Below, one piece after another: positions 1-9,016 of a stretch of 64,000 bases of DNA (within the stretch, counting starts at the first letter, position 1; each line of letters starts with the position of its first letter). A program made the translations under genes and the position numbers. The stretch comes from Caulobacter sp. CCUG 60055 (lineage in GTDB: Bacteria > Pseudomonadota > Alphaproteobacteria > Caulobacterales > Caulobacteraceae). Below the pieces are notes generated by a model. That model was not told the DNA's origin. It made no database searches and saw only the letters and a program-made list of their open reading frames with translations. The stretch lies in assembly GCF_022750545.1 (NCBI RefSeq), contig NZ_PUIC01000001.1:310001-374000 (forward strand). The letters are read 5' to 3'.

Positions 1-377
1 AGATCGCGCCGGGGCTCGTCGTCAGGGGCGATGGCGACCTGCTGGTCCAGGCCTTCGCCAATCTGGTCGAGAACGCGCTGAAGCATGCGCCGCCTGGCTC
101 AAAGGTGACCGTCGGCCTGCGCCGGGGCGAGGACGGGGCGGCGACGGCCTTCGTCGCCGACGACGGTCCGGGCGTTCCAGAGGAAGAGCGCGAGCGGGTG
201 GTGCGGCGCTTCTACCGGCTCGACCGCAGCCGCAGCACGCCGGGGGCCGGGCTGGGGCTGTCGCTGGTGGCGGCGGTCGCCGGCCTGCATGGCTTGGCCT
301 GGCGCCTGACCGACAACCATCCCGGACTTCGGGTCGAACTGGTCTTTTCTGTGATTGGAGATGCGGCGCGTGGCTGA
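1..377 (+). CDS. Sensor histidine kinase, C-terminal ATPase domain (partial)
   Basis: Only the last ~124 residues are inside the window; the reading frame is open from position 3. They form the end of a HATPase_c domain: an N-box (NLVENALKHAP), a G1 box (DDGPGVPEEE), an F-box-like FYRLDRSR and a G2 box (GAGLGLSLV). The protein would autophosphorylate a His upstream of the window and pass phosphate to a response regulator. Its stop lies 17 bases inside the next gene, so sensor and efflux genes are probably translationally coupled. By family habit (CzcRS/CusRS beside RND pumps) it may sense metal, but the sensor domain is not visible. Confidence 0.88.
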   Translation, partial: IAPGLVVRGDGDLLVQAFANLVENALKHAPPGSKVTVGLRRGEDGAATAFVADDGPGVPEEERERVVRRFYRLDRSRSTPGAGLGLSLVAAVAGLHGLAWRLTDNHPGLRVELVFSVIGDAARG

Positions 378-1752
378 ACACCGACGGCGAATCCCGCGGC
401 CGGGCCGCGCGGCGATCTTGGGCGGCCTTTGCCTGACCGCGCTGGCCGGCTGCGTGCATTACGCGCCGAAGCCGATCGACCACGCCGCCTTTCCGACCGC
501 GCTGGAGGCCCGCAAGCTGACGCCTCCGGCCGAGGGGGCCTGGACGCAGGCCGACCTGGTTCAGGCCGCCCTGGCCGGATCACCCCAGGTGACCGAGGCC
601 GCCGCCAGCTACCGGCTGGCCCAGGCGACGGCGCGCAAGGCCCGCGTCGGCCCGCCGATGACCATGTCGCTGACCGTTCAGTATGCGTACGATTCCGGTC
701 CGGTCTCGCCCTGGCTCTATGGCTTCACCAGCGACATCCCGCTCGATGTCGGGGCGCGGCGCTCCAGCCGGTTGACCACCGCCGACCTCGTCGCACTGCA
801 GGCGTTCTACGACTACGCCGAGGCGATCTGGACGACGCGGACCGGTCTGCGGCGCGCCGTCGTCGAACGGATGTCGGCCGACCGCGAGGCGGCGCTGCTC
901 GAACGCCTCGTCGAACTGCGCCGGGGCAGGGCGGCGCGGCTCGTCGACCGGGTGACGACCGGCGAGGACGCGCGGCCGGCCGGGCTCGCCGCCGAGGCCG
1001 ATCTCGCCGCCGCCGAGCGCCGGCTGGACGAGGCCCACGCCCGGCGGACGGCGGCCGACATCGCGCTGGCCAAGGCGCTGGGCGTCACGCCGGCCGTGGC
1101 CGCGAGCCAGGCCCTGAAGCTTGTGGAGGCGGCCCCGCCGTCGGGCCCGGCGCTGGCCGAGGCGCGTCGTGGCGCGGTGCTCGGCCGCTGGGACGTGCTG
1201 CGGGCGATCGCCGACTACGACCAGGCCGAGGCCGCCCTGCGGCTGGAGGTGGCCCGGCAGTATCCGGAAGTCCACCTGGGGCCGGCCTACAACTGGGACC
1301 AGGGCGTGACCAAGCTGCCCTTCAACCTCAACCTGATCCTGCCGCCGTCCGACCTCAACCGTTCGGCGATCGCCGAGGCCGAGGCGCGTCGCGCCCAGGC
1401 CGGGCGCAAGCTTGAGACCGCGCAGGCGACCGTGCTGAACGGCGTCGACGCCGCCGTCGCCGGGCTCAAGGCGGCGACGGCGGCCAGCCGTCGCGCCGAG
1501 ACCCAGGACCTGCCGGTCGCCCGGCGAACGGCGGCCTCCGCCGCCAGGGCGGTCAAGGCCGGGGAACTGGACGGTGTCGACCTGCTGGCGGCCCAGGCCG
1601 CCGAGGTGGAGGCCGAGCTGACGGCGCTGGGCTATGCGCGCGGCGTCATGACGGCCGAGATCGATCTTGAAGACGCGTTGCGACGTCCGGCGGACGACCG
1701 CGAGGCGGCGGCGTTGCGCGCCGCTCTGCAACAGACAGGAGCTCAATCATGA
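361..1752 (+). CDS. Outer-membrane efflux channel (TolC/OEP family) lipoprotein
   Basis: About 463 residues. A basic N-terminus leads into a hydrophobic segment ending in a lipobox (LTALAGC), so the protein is probably lipidated in the outer membrane. The remainder is Ala/Arg/Glu-rich alpha-helical sequence with the two-repeat pattern of outer-membrane factors such as CzcC/CusC. It would be the exit duct of the tripartite pump encoded by the next two genes; its stop overlaps the adaptor start by 4 bases. The start is uncertain: ATG at 361 follows GGAG with no spacer, and an in-frame TTG lies at 355. The substrate cannot be told from this protein alone. Confidence 0.85.
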   Translation: MRRVAEHRRRIPRPGRAAILGGLCLTALAGCVHYAPKPIDHAAFPTALEARKLTPPAEGAWTQADLVQAALAGSPQVTEAAASYRLAQATARKARVGPPMTMSLTVQYAYDSGPVSPWLYGFTSDIPLDVGARRSSRLTTADLVALQAFYDYAEAIWTTRTGLRRAVVERMSADREAALLERLVELRRGRAARLVDRVTTGEDARPAGLAAEADLAAAERRLDEAHARRTAADIALAKALGVTPAVAASQALKLVEAAPPSGPALAEARRGAVLGRWDVLRAIADYDQAEAALRLEVARQYPEVHLGPAYNWDQGVTKLPFNLNLILPPSDLNRSAIAEAEARRAQAGRKLETAQATVLNGVDAAVAGLKAATAASRRAETQDLPVARRTAASAARAVKAGELDGVDLLAAQAAEVEAELTALGYARGVMTAEIDLEDALRRPADDREAAALRAALQQTGAQS

Positions 1753-2687
1753 TCCCCGCGCCGCGATATCGCGCGCTGCTCGCCGCGCTCGCCTGCATGA
1801 CGGCCGGCGCCGCGGCGGCGGCCGAGCCGTCCGCCCTCGAGCTCGACGCGGCCGCCCAGCACCGCCTGGGCGTGGCGGTCAGTCCGTTAGCCGCGGCGAC
1901 GCGCAGCGCCAGGGCCGACGGCTTGGCCCGCGTGCTGGACGCCGGTCCCCTGGCCGTGCTGGACGCCGACATCGCCGCCGCGTCCGCCGCCGCGAGCGCC
2001 TCCAGGGCCGAGGCCGACCGGACCCGCGCCCTGCACGCGGCCGACGCCGCCATGTCCGCCAAGGCCATGGAGGCCGCCGCCCAGGCCCGCGCCGACGCCG
2101 CCAAGCTGACCCTGCTGCGTCGTCGCCTGGACCTGGAGTGGGGGCCGGCGATCGGCCGCCTGTCCGACGCCCGGCGCGGCGCCCTGATCGGCGACCTCGC
2201 GGCCGGTCGCGCCGCCCTGGTGCGCATCGACAGCGCCCGGGGCGAGGGGCAGGGCGCGTCAGGTCCGGTCGAGATCGACCTCGGCCCGCTCGGGCGGGCG
2301 ACGGCCGTGGTGCTGGGACCGGCCCGCGCCGCCGAGGCCCGGCTGCAGTCTCCCGGCGTGATCGGCAAGGTGACCGGTCCGCAGGCCTCCCGGCTGGCGG
2401 CCGGCCTGACCGCGCCAGCCCGCCTGTCGGGCGGCAAGGCCGCCGGCGGCGTGATGTTGCCGCGCGGCGCGCTGCTGCGGGCGGAAGGAACGGTCTTCGT
2501 CTATGTCCGCACCGCGCCGACGCGGTTCGAACGCCGCGTGGTCGAGGGCGGGACGCCCGATCCCGCCGGACTGTTCGTGACCTCCGGCTTTCGGCCCGGC
2601 GAGGCGGTCGCCGTCTCCGGCGGCGCGGCCCTGCTGACCGCCGAACACAAGGCGGCCGACAAGGCCGCCGAGAAGGGCGCGGACTGA
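1749..2687 (+). CDS. Periplasmic adaptor (membrane fusion protein) of RND efflux pump
   Basis: 312 residues with a Sec signal ending near residue 25 (AAAAAE), an Ala-rich predicted helical hairpin at about 70-125, and C-terminal beta-rich segments (VMLPRGALLR, then GTVFVYVRT) typical of the beta-barrel and membrane-proximal domains of HlyD/CzcB adaptors. It would bridge the inner-membrane pump and outer-membrane channel. It is short for an HME-type adaptor (usually 380-500 residues) and the lipoyl-like half after the hairpin is hard to recognise. AGGAG lies just upstream of the start. It overlaps the channel gene by 4 bases and the pump gene by 1 base (TGATG), indicating one operon. Confidence 0.8.
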   Translation: MIPAPRYRALLAALACMTAGAAAAAEPSALELDAAAQHRLGVAVSPLAAATRSARADGLARVLDAGPLAVLDADIAAASAAASASRAEADRTRALHAADAAMSAKAMEAAAQARADAAKLTLLRRRLDLEWGPAIGRLSDARRGALIGDLAAGRAALVRIDSARGEGQGASGPVEIDLGPLGRATAVVLGPARAAEARLQSPGVIGKVTGPQASRLAAGLTAPARLSGGKAAGGVMLPRGALLRAEGTVFVYVRTAPTRFERRVVEGGTPDPAGLFVTSGFRPGEAVAVSGGAALLTAEHKAADKAAEKGAD

Positions 2688-5600
2688 TGCTCAGCGCCGT
2701 CGTCCGCTGGTCGCTGCAGCGACCCCGTCTCATCGCCGTCGCGGCCGTGCTGCTGGCGGCCTACGGCGCGCTGGTGCTGCATCGCGCCAAGTTCGACGTC
2801 TTCCCGGATTTCGTGCCCGCCCAGGTCGAGGTCCAGACCGAAGCGCCCGGCCTCGCCGCCGAGCAGGTGGAGCAACTGGTCACCCGGCCAGTCGAGCAGG
2901 CGGTCAACGGCGCCTCCGGCGTGGCGGCCGTCCGCTCGCAGTCCATGCAAGGGCTGTCCGTGGTGTCGGTGACCTTCGCCGACGGCGCCGACCCCTACCG
3001 GGCCCGGCAGATCGTCTCGGAAAGCCTCGGCGAGGCGGCGAGCGGCCTGCCGGCCGGCGTCAAGTCGCCCAAGGTCGCGCCGCTGACCTCGTCGACCATG
3101 GACCTGCTGAAGATCGGGTTCACCAGCGACAAGCTGAGCCCGGCCCAGTTGCGCGACCTGGTGCAGTGGACGATCCGGCCGCGCCTGATGTCGACGCCGG
3201 GCGTGGCGCGGGCCACCGTCTACGGCGGCGAGGTGCGGCGCATCGAGGCCCGGGTCCGCCCGGCCGATCTCGCCGCCCACGATCTCAGCCTCGCCGACGT
3301 GGCCGCGGCGGTGCGGCGTTCGACGGGCGTCAGCGGCGGCGGCTTCATCGACACGCCGCAGCAACGGGTGCTGATCGAGCCGCGCGGCCAGGCGGTCACC
3401 GCCGCCGACGTCGCCGCCGGCCTGATCCCCGGGGCCGCCGGGCCGCCGGTCCGCATCGGCGACGTCGCCGACGTCGCCGAGGGACCGTCGCCGGACGTGG
3501 GCGGGGCCCTGATCATGGGCAAGCCCGGCGTGCTGATCAGCTTGTCCAGCCAGTACGGGGCCAACACCCTGGCCGCCACCCGCGCCGTCGAGGCCGCCCT
3601 GGCCGAGCTCAAGCCCGCCCTGGACGCCCAGGGCGTCAAGATGGACGCCAATCTTCATCGGCCGGCGAACTTCATCGAGTCCGCCCTTGGCGGCATCGGC
3701 GAGGACCTCGTCGTCGGCATGGCGTTCATCGCCCTGGTGCTGTTCCTGTTCATGCGCGACCTGCGCACCGTGCTGGTGTCCTTCGTCAGCATTCCCCTGT
3801 CGCTGCTGACGGCGGTGATCGTCCTCGACGCCATGGGCTGGACCATCAACACCATGACCCTGGGCGGTCTGGCGGTGGCGTTGGGCGTGGTGGTCGACGA
3901 CGCCGTCATCGACGTCGAGAACATCGTCCGCCGCCTGCGGGCGTCGGCCGGCGGCGGGCTCGACCCCGCCGAGGTGGTTCTGGCCGCCGCCGTCGAGGTG
4001 CGCGCGCCGGTGATCTACGCCACCTTCGTGGTGGCCCTGACCCTGGCGCCGGTGCTGTTGCTGCATGGCCTGCAAGGCGCCTTCTTCGCGCCGATGGCCG
4101 CGTCGTTCATCGTCGCCACCCTGGCGTCGCTGGCGGTGGCGATCATGGTCACGCCGCCGCTGACCCTGCTGCTCCTGCGCAACACCCGCGTGCACGCCGA
4201 ACCGGCCTTCATCGTTCGCGCCAAGACTTGGCACGAGGGCCTGCTGCGCCGCATCTGCGGACGGCCGTTGATCGCGGTCGGCGCCGGCGTCGCGGCCTTG
4301 GCCGTGGCGGCCGGCGGACTGGCGCTGTTCAAGTCCGAACTGCTACCGTCGTTCCGCGAAGGGCATTTCGTCCTGGGCGTTTCGGCCGAACCCGGCTCGT
4401 CGCTGGCGGTGATGCGCCAGTACGGCCAGAACATCAGCCGCGACCTGCTGGCCATTCCCGGCGTCCAGAGCGTCGAGCAGCAGGTCGGCCGCGCCGAGGG
4501 CGGCGAGGACAATTTCGGCACCGAGCGCAGCGAGTTCCATGTCGAACTGGCCCCCGGCCTGTCGGGCGCCCGCCAGGACGAGATCCAGAAGCAGATCCAC
4601 GAGGTCCTCGACAGTTATCCGGGACTGGAGGCCGAGGTGCTGACCTTCCTCGGCGACCGCATCGGCGAGTCGATCTCCGGCGAGACCGCCTCCCTGGCGA
4701 TCAGCATCTTCGGCGACGACCTCGACGCGCTCGACCGCGCCGCCAAGGATGTCGCTGGCGTGCTGGGCTCGGTTCCGGGCGCGGTGGGCGTCAAGCTCCA
4801 GACCCCGCCCCAGACCCCCGTGGTCCGCGTCGATCTCGACTTCTCGCGACTGGCCTATTTCGGCCTGTCGTCGGCCGACGTGCTGGAGGCGATCCGGGCG
4901 GCCTATCAGGGCGAGGCGGCGGCGCAGATCTACAGCCAGAGCCGCACGCTCGACATCGCCGTGACCACCGCCCCCGAGCTTCGGCAGGACCCCGAGGCGG
5001 TCGGCGACCTGCTGATCCGCGGCGCCAACGGCGCGACCACGCCGCTTCGCCAGGTGGCCAAGGTCTATCTGACCGACGGCCGCACGGTCATCTCCCATGA
5101 CGGGGGACGCCGGCGCCAGGTGGTCACCGCCAATCCGCCGCCGGGCGAGGCTGCGCGCGTGGCCAAGCTGGCGCGGGCCGCCATCGCCGAAAAGGTCAAG
5201 CTGCCCCCGGGCGTCTATCTCGAATACGCCGGGGCGGCCGAGGGCATGAAGGCCGCGCAGCAGGAGTTGACGTTCAACGTGCTCCTGGCCGCGGGGGGCA
5301 TCGTCGCCCTGTTGCTGATCGCCTTCGGCGGCGGCCGCGCCGTGGCCCTGATCCTCGGGTCGGCGCCGTTCGCCATGGTCGGCGGGGTGGTGGCGGTGGC
5401 GGTCAGCGGCGCCAGCCTGTCGCTGGGATCGCTGGTCGGGTTCGTCACCCTGTTCGGCGTGGCGGCGCGCAACGCCATCCTGCTGGTCTCGCACGTCGAA
5501 CATCTGGTCGAGGTCGAGGGCTGCGACTGGTCGTTGGAGACGGTGCTGCGGGCGACCCGCGAGCGGGTGACGCCGATCCTGATGACCGCCCTGGTCACGG

Positions 5601-5809
5601 CCCTCGGCCTCGCGCCGCTGGCGGTGCAGACAGGCCAGGCCGGGCGGGAGATCCAGGGGCCGATGGCCGTGGTCATCCTGGGCGGACTGCTGACTTCGAC
5701 GGCGATGAGCCTGCTGCTCGCGCCGGCGCTGATCTGGCGCTTCTGGCGACCCAAGCCGCCGAAGCGACAGGCGACGGGCGGCGTGCTGGCCGTGCCCGCC
5801 GGTTCCTGA
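2687..5809 (+). CDS. RND efflux pump, HME (CusA/CzcA-like) family
   Basis: 1040 residues, the usual length for an RND inner-membrane pump. It has an N-terminal membrane segment (residues ~10-30), a first periplasmic loop, a membrane bundle from ~330, a second large loop and a final bundle near 850-1010. The proton-relay motif in TM4 reads GVVVDDAVIDVEN (about residues 399-411), the paired-acid pattern of the heavy-metal-efflux branch rather than the drug (AcrB) branch. It would use proton influx to export divalent or monovalent metal ions through the channel encoded two genes upstream. The exact metal cannot be read from the sequence. The chosen ATG overlaps the adaptor stop by one base. Confidence 0.92.
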   Translation: MLSAVVRWSLQRPRLIAVAAVLLAAYGALVLHRAKFDVFPDFVPAQVEVQTEAPGLAAEQVEQLVTRPVEQAVNGASGVAAVRSQSMQGLSVVSVTFADGADPYRARQIVSESLGEAASGLPAGVKSPKVAPLTSSTMDLLKIGFTSDKLSPAQLRDLVQWTIRPRLMSTPGVARATVYGGEVRRIEARVRPADLAAHDLSLADVAAAVRRSTGVSGGGFIDTPQQRVLIEPRGQAVTAADVAAGLIPGAAGPPVRIGDVADVAEGPSPDVGGALIMGKPGVLISLSSQYGANTLAATRAVEAALAELKPALDAQGVKMDANLHRPANFIESALGGIGEDLVVGMAFIALVLFLFMRDLRTVLVSFVSIPLSLLTAVIVLDAMGWTINTMTLGGLAVALGVVVDDAVIDVENIVRRLRASAGGGLDPAEVVLAAAVEVRAPVIYATFVVALTLAPVLLLHGLQGAFFAPMAASFIVATLASLAVAIMVTPPLTLLLLRNTRVHAEPAFIVRAKTWHEGLLRRICGRPLIAVGAGVAALAVAAGGLALFKSELLPSFREGHFVLGVSAEPGSSLAVMRQYGQNISRDLLAIPGVQSVEQQVGRAEGGEDNFGTERSEFHVELAPGLSGARQDEIQKQIHEVLDSYPGLEAEVLTFLGDRIGESISGETASLAISIFGDDLDALDRAAKDVAGVLGSVPGAVGVKLQTPPQTPVVRVDLDFSRLAYFGLSSADVLEAIRAAYQGEAAAQIYSQSRTLDIAVTTAPELRQDPEAVGDLLIRGANGATTPLRQVAKVYLTDGRTVISHDGGRRRQVVTANPPPGEAARVAKLARAAIAEKVKLPPGVYLEYAGAAEGMKAAQQELTFNVLLAAGGIVALLLIAFGGGRAVALILGSAPFAMVGGVVAVAVSGASLSLGSLVGFVTLFGVAARNAILLVSHVEHLVEVEGCDWSLETVLRATRERVTPILMTALVTALGLAPLAVQTGQAGREIQGPMAVVILGGLLTSTAMSLLLAPALIWRFWRPKPPKRQATGGVLAVPAGS

Positions 5810-5851
5810 ACTTCGACCCCCCAAAGACAAGATCGCAAAAGGAGAGGCTCC

Positions 5852-6868
5852 ATGCGGAATGGTTTGATCTGGACGATGGCGAGCGCGCTGGCCCTGGCCG
5901 CCGCGGCGAGCGCGCAGGCGGCGCCCGCCGCCAAGCCCGCCGGCAAGCACAGGGTGCTGGCGCGCATCGCAGGCCCGGACGGCGGCTGGGACTATGCTGC
6001 GGTCGACGCCGTCAACGGCCGGGTGCTGGTCAGCCGCGGCGACGGCGTCACGGCCGTCGACCTGAAGACCGGCGCGGTGACCCCCAAGCTGGTTTCCGGC
6101 TCGCGGGTCCACACCAGCCTGCCGGTGAACGATGGCGCCGAGATCATGCTGACCAACGGCGCGACCAACGAGGTGGCGTTCGTGAACGCCAAGACCGGCG
6201 CGCCGGCGGCGACGGTGGCGGTCGGCAAGAACCCGGACGCGGCGGCCGTGGACGCCAAGTCGGGCCTCGTCCTGGTCATGAACCACACCGGCGGCGACAT
6301 CACCCTGATCGATCCCAAGGCTCACAAGGCGGTGGGCGTCATCCCCGTCGGCGGCAAGCTCGAAGCGGCGGCGACGGACGGCGAGGGCAGGGCCTATGTC
6401 AACGTCGAGGACAAGGGCGAGGTCGCGGTCGTCGACATCGCCAAGCGCGCCGTGGTGGCCCGCTATAAGCCGGCCGGCTGCGAAGGCCCGACCGGGATCG
6501 TCTACGTCCCCGCCGGCGGGCGGCTGATCACGGCCTGCGACGGCGCGGCGGTCGTGCTGTCGGCCAAGACCGGCCGCGTGCTGCAGACGGTGAAGACCGG
6601 CGGCGGCGTCGACAGCCTGGCCTATGACAAGGCGCGCGGCCTGGTCTTCGCTCCAGCCGGCGACGACGGCTCGCTGACGATCATGGCGATCGGCCCCAAG
6701 GTGACCGTGGCTGAGACCGTGGCGACGCAGAAGAGCGCGCGGACCATCGCCCTGGACGAACAGAGCGGCCGCGTCTACCTGCCCGCCGCCGAGCATCTGC
6801 CGGCGGCCGGCGGCGAGCGGCCCCAGGTCAAGCCGGGCAGCTTCGTGGTCCTGGTGGTCGGCCGCTGA
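5852..6868 (+). CDS. Secreted YncE-like beta-propeller protein
   Basis: 338 residues with a signal peptide (cleavage near ASAQAA, ~24) followed by repeated blades of the type 'VDAKSGLVLVMNHTGG..ITLIDP' and 'VYVPAGGRLITACDGAAVV', the pattern of YncE/YVTN seven-bladed propellers. No catalytic motif is visible. It follows the RND pump gene by 42 bases with an AGGAGAGG ribosome site and is probably in the same transcript. Such propellers often accompany metal or redox operons as periplasmic binding or scaffold proteins; a role with the pump is inferred from position only. Confidence 0.8.
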   Translation: MRNGLIWTMASALALAAAASAQAAPAAKPAGKHRVLARIAGPDGGWDYAAVDAVNGRVLVSRGDGVTAVDLKTGAVTPKLVSGSRVHTSLPVNDGAEIMLTNGATNEVAFVNAKTGAPAATVAVGKNPDAAAVDAKSGLVLVMNHTGGDITLIDPKAHKAVGVIPVGGKLEAAATDGEGRAYVNVEDKGEVAVVDIAKRAVVARYKPAGCEGPTGIVYVPAGGRLITACDGAAVVLSAKTGRVLQTVKTGGGVDSLAYDKARGLVFAPAGDDGSLTIMAIGPKVTVAETVATQKSARTIALDEQSGRVYLPAAEHLPAAGGERPQVKPGSFVVLVVGR

Positions 6869-6893
6869 TGGAGATCGACCCGGCCGGCGCCGT

Positions 6894-7544
6894 TCAGGCG
6901 TGGGCCGGGTCGACGTCCGCCGTCAGGTTGATGGTCAACACCCGGCAAACCCCGGGGCTGGCGGCGATGTAGGCGTGGCCCATGGTGCTGTCGAAATAGA
7001 TCGAGTCGCCTTCCTCCAGCCGGGTCGGGGCGTAGTACTCGGTGTGAAGGTCGACCGAGCCCTTGAGCACGATGGCGAACTCCTCGCCCGGGTGGCGGGC
7101 CAGTTCGCCGAACTCCTCGATCGACCGGGCCCGCAGGTCGGCGACGACCGGGACGAACTGCTTCCGCAAAAGGTCGGCGGCTGGATAGAGGTGGAAATAG
7201 TTGTCCGTGGTGATGCTGGCGCCTTCGCCGGCGCGGGTGATGCTGCGCCGCCCGGCTCCGCCGCCGCCGCTGCTCGGCGCCGCCTGGTTGGGCGCGGCCG
7301 AGAACAGGTCGGCGAGGTCGAGCCCCAGTCCCCGGCTGATCTTGACCAGCTTGTCGTAGGTCAGGGCGACCTTGTTGTTCTCGATCTTGGACAGCAGCGG
7401 CACCGCCAGCCCGGTCCTCTGCGACACCTCGGCCAGGGTCCAGTCGCGCTCGCGGCGGACGGCGCGCAGCGTGGCGCCCATGTTCGCGGAGGCGGCGACG
7501 TCGGCCGGGGGCTTGGTTCGGGAGCGGGAGGATACGGTCTTCAT
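6894..7544 (-). CDS. XRE-family regulator with C-terminal cupin domain
   Basis: 216 residues. Residues ~25-80 form a helix-turn-helix (LRAVRRERDWTLAEVSQRTG, then LSKIENNKVALTYDKLVKI); residues ~130-205 form a cupin sensor domain (RHPGEEFAIVLKGSVDLH, then EGDSIYFDSTMGHAYIA). This architecture (PuuR/SutR-like) usually represses uptake or catabolic genes and releases DNA on binding a small ligand. It lies downstream of, and points the same way as, the MFS transporter, peptidase and racemase genes, so it is the best candidate for a local regulator. The AT-rich inverted repeats at 8986-9007 and 11439-11459 are candidate targets (inference). Confidence 0.88.
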   Translation of the reverse strand: MKTVSSRSRTKPPADVAASANMGATLRAVRRERDWTLAEVSQRTGLAVPLLSKIENNKVALTYDKLVKISRGLGLDLADLFSAAPNQAAPSSGGGGAGRRSITRAGEGASITTDNYFHLYPAADLLRKQFVPVVADLRARSIEEFGELARHPGEEFAIVLKGSVDLHTEYYAPTRLEEGDSIYFDSTMGHAYIAASPGVCRVLTINLTADVDPAHA

Positions 7545-7576
7545 GGATCGATTCAGGGCCTTTCTTCCGTGTCAGC

Positions 7577-8920
7577 CTAGTCCGCCGGGGTGGTCAAGGG
7601 ACCGGCGGCGGTCCGGACGGCCTGCCGCCGGGCCTCGGCCCGACGATCCGCCGTCCGGGCGGCGAACAAGAACAGCGCGATCCCGGCGACGACGGCCGGG
7701 ACGATGACGGTGACCAGGGCGGGCCCGAGAGCCTGCTCGCTATGATAGAGCCGGTCGGTGGCCAGCGCGACAAGCGTGGGGGCGAGGCCGAGGCCGAGAA
7801 AGCCGCCGAAGAAATAGACCAGCGACACGCCGAAGGCCCGCAGGCGGCTGGGCAGCAGGTCCTGGAGCACGGTGGCGAAGGTCAGTTCGGCGGTGAGCAG
7901 GGCGAGGCCGAGCACGGCGGAGCCTGCGACCGTGACGCCGACGAGCTTGCCGAGCAGCAGCAGCACGGCCGGCAGGGCCACGAGCAGGGGCAGGGCCGGC
8001 GCGGCCAGCCGGCGGGCGTCGGTTCCCCGCCGGGCCATGGCGGCGATCCGCACCGCCGCCAGCGGGGCGACCAGGCCGACGCCGATGGCGACCGCCCCGA
8101 ACAGGTTCGCCGCTCCCGGCGCGTCCATTCCGAGGGAGCGGATGAACAGGGTCGGCGTCCACGACAGCTGCGCCCAGTCGGCGATCATGACGAAGGCGAT
8201 GGCGGCGTAGCCGAGGACCAGGGCCGGCAGGTTGAGGCGCGCGCCGGCGCCGGCGCCGTCGTCCTCAGGGCGCGAGGCGGCGTCGTCGCGTCGGCGCTGC
8301 GGGCGGCCCAGGACCAGCAGGAGCAGCAGGGCGATCAGGAAGGCGGGCGCTCCGGCCAGCACCAGCGTCATCCGCCAGGGCGCCAGAGCGGTCAGTCCGA
8401 GCGCGTGGACGAGGCGCAGCAGCTCGCCGCCGATGAGCAGCCCGGCGCCGGGGCCGACCCCCACGCCGACGAACAGCATGGCGGTCGGGGCCGCCCGCCG
8501 CTCGGCCGGGAAGAGGTCCGAGATCAGGGCCAGGGCCGACGGCAGCAGCGCCGCTTCGCCGAACCCGATCAGCGCCCGCGCCGCGGCGAGGCCGCCGTAG
8601 CTGGACGCCAGGCCGCCGGCGATGGTGGCCGCCCCCCAGACGACCATGCCGCCGACCAGCACCGCGCGGCGCGACACCCGGTCGCTGAGCCAGGCCAGCG
8701 GCGGGCTGGCGCAGGCGTAGACCAGGGCGAAGGCCGCGCCTTGCAGCAGGCTGAACTGGGTGTCGCTGAGGCCGAGGTCCTGGCGGATCGGCTGCACCAG
8801 CAGGTTCAGGATCAGGCGGTCCGTATAGGACAGCAGCACCGCCGCCGTGAGCAGGACCGCCGCCGTCCAGGCGGCGAGATCGGGCTTGGCGCCGCCGTGG
8901 GCCGCTTGGTCGCGCTGCAT
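7577..8920 (-). CDS. MFS transporter (spinster-like)
   Basis: 447 residues with about 12 hydrophobic segments. The N-terminal part carries the MFS signature: a YTDRLILNLLVQPI segment in TM1, a loop 2-3 motif WLSDRVSRRAVLVGG, and GFGEAALLPSALAL in TM4, typical of the spinster-like group common in Caulobacter and sphingomonads. It would move a small organic solute across the inner membrane. A GGGGAGG ribosome site precedes the ATG. It lies downstream of the M81 peptidase gene on the same strand, after a 96-base AT-rich gap holding a palindrome. By position it may import peptide or amino-acid breakdown products (inference). Confidence 0.9.
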   Translation of the reverse strand: MQRDQAAHGGAKPDLAAWTAAVLLTAAVLLSYTDRLILNLLVQPIRQDLGLSDTQFSLLQGAAFALVYACASPPLAWLSDRVSRRAVLVGGMVVWGAATIAGGLASSYGGLAAARALIGFGEAALLPSALALISDLFPAERRAAPTAMLFVGVGVGPGAGLLIGGELLRLVHALGLTALAPWRMTLVLAGAPAFLIALLLLLVLGRPQRRRDDAASRPEDDGAGAGARLNLPALVLGYAAIAFVMIADWAQLSWTPTLFIRSLGMDAPGAANLFGAVAIGVGLVAPLAAVRIAAMARRGTDARRLAAPALPLLVALPAVLLLLGKLVGVTVAGSAVLGLALLTAELTFATVLQDLLPSRLRAFGVSLVYFFGGFLGLGLAPTLVALATDRLYHSEQALGPALVTVIVPAVVAGIALFLFAARTADRRAEARRQAVRTAAGPLTTPAD

Positions 8921-8985
8921 GTTCGTGCCTCCCCGGAGCGCGCGTCCCGCCGGCGGGACGGCGACGCGCCGCCAAATAGTTATAG

Positions 8986-9007
8986 ATATTTTCTTCTAAG
9001 GAAATAT
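8986..9007. promoter_or_regulatory. Candidate operator upstream of MFS gene (copy 1 of shared motif)
   Basis: An AT-rich inverted repeat, ATATTTTCT-TCTAA-GGAAATAT, in the gap just upstream of the leftward MFS gene. The outer arms ATATTT and AAATAT are perfectly complementary. The pattern ATATTTTCT-N5-RGAAA recurs at 11439-11459 before the racemase/TonB-receptor pair. A site about 65 bases upstream of the ATG is where a repressor would block transcription. Confidence 0.5.
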
Positions 9008-9016
9008 TTTTTGCAT

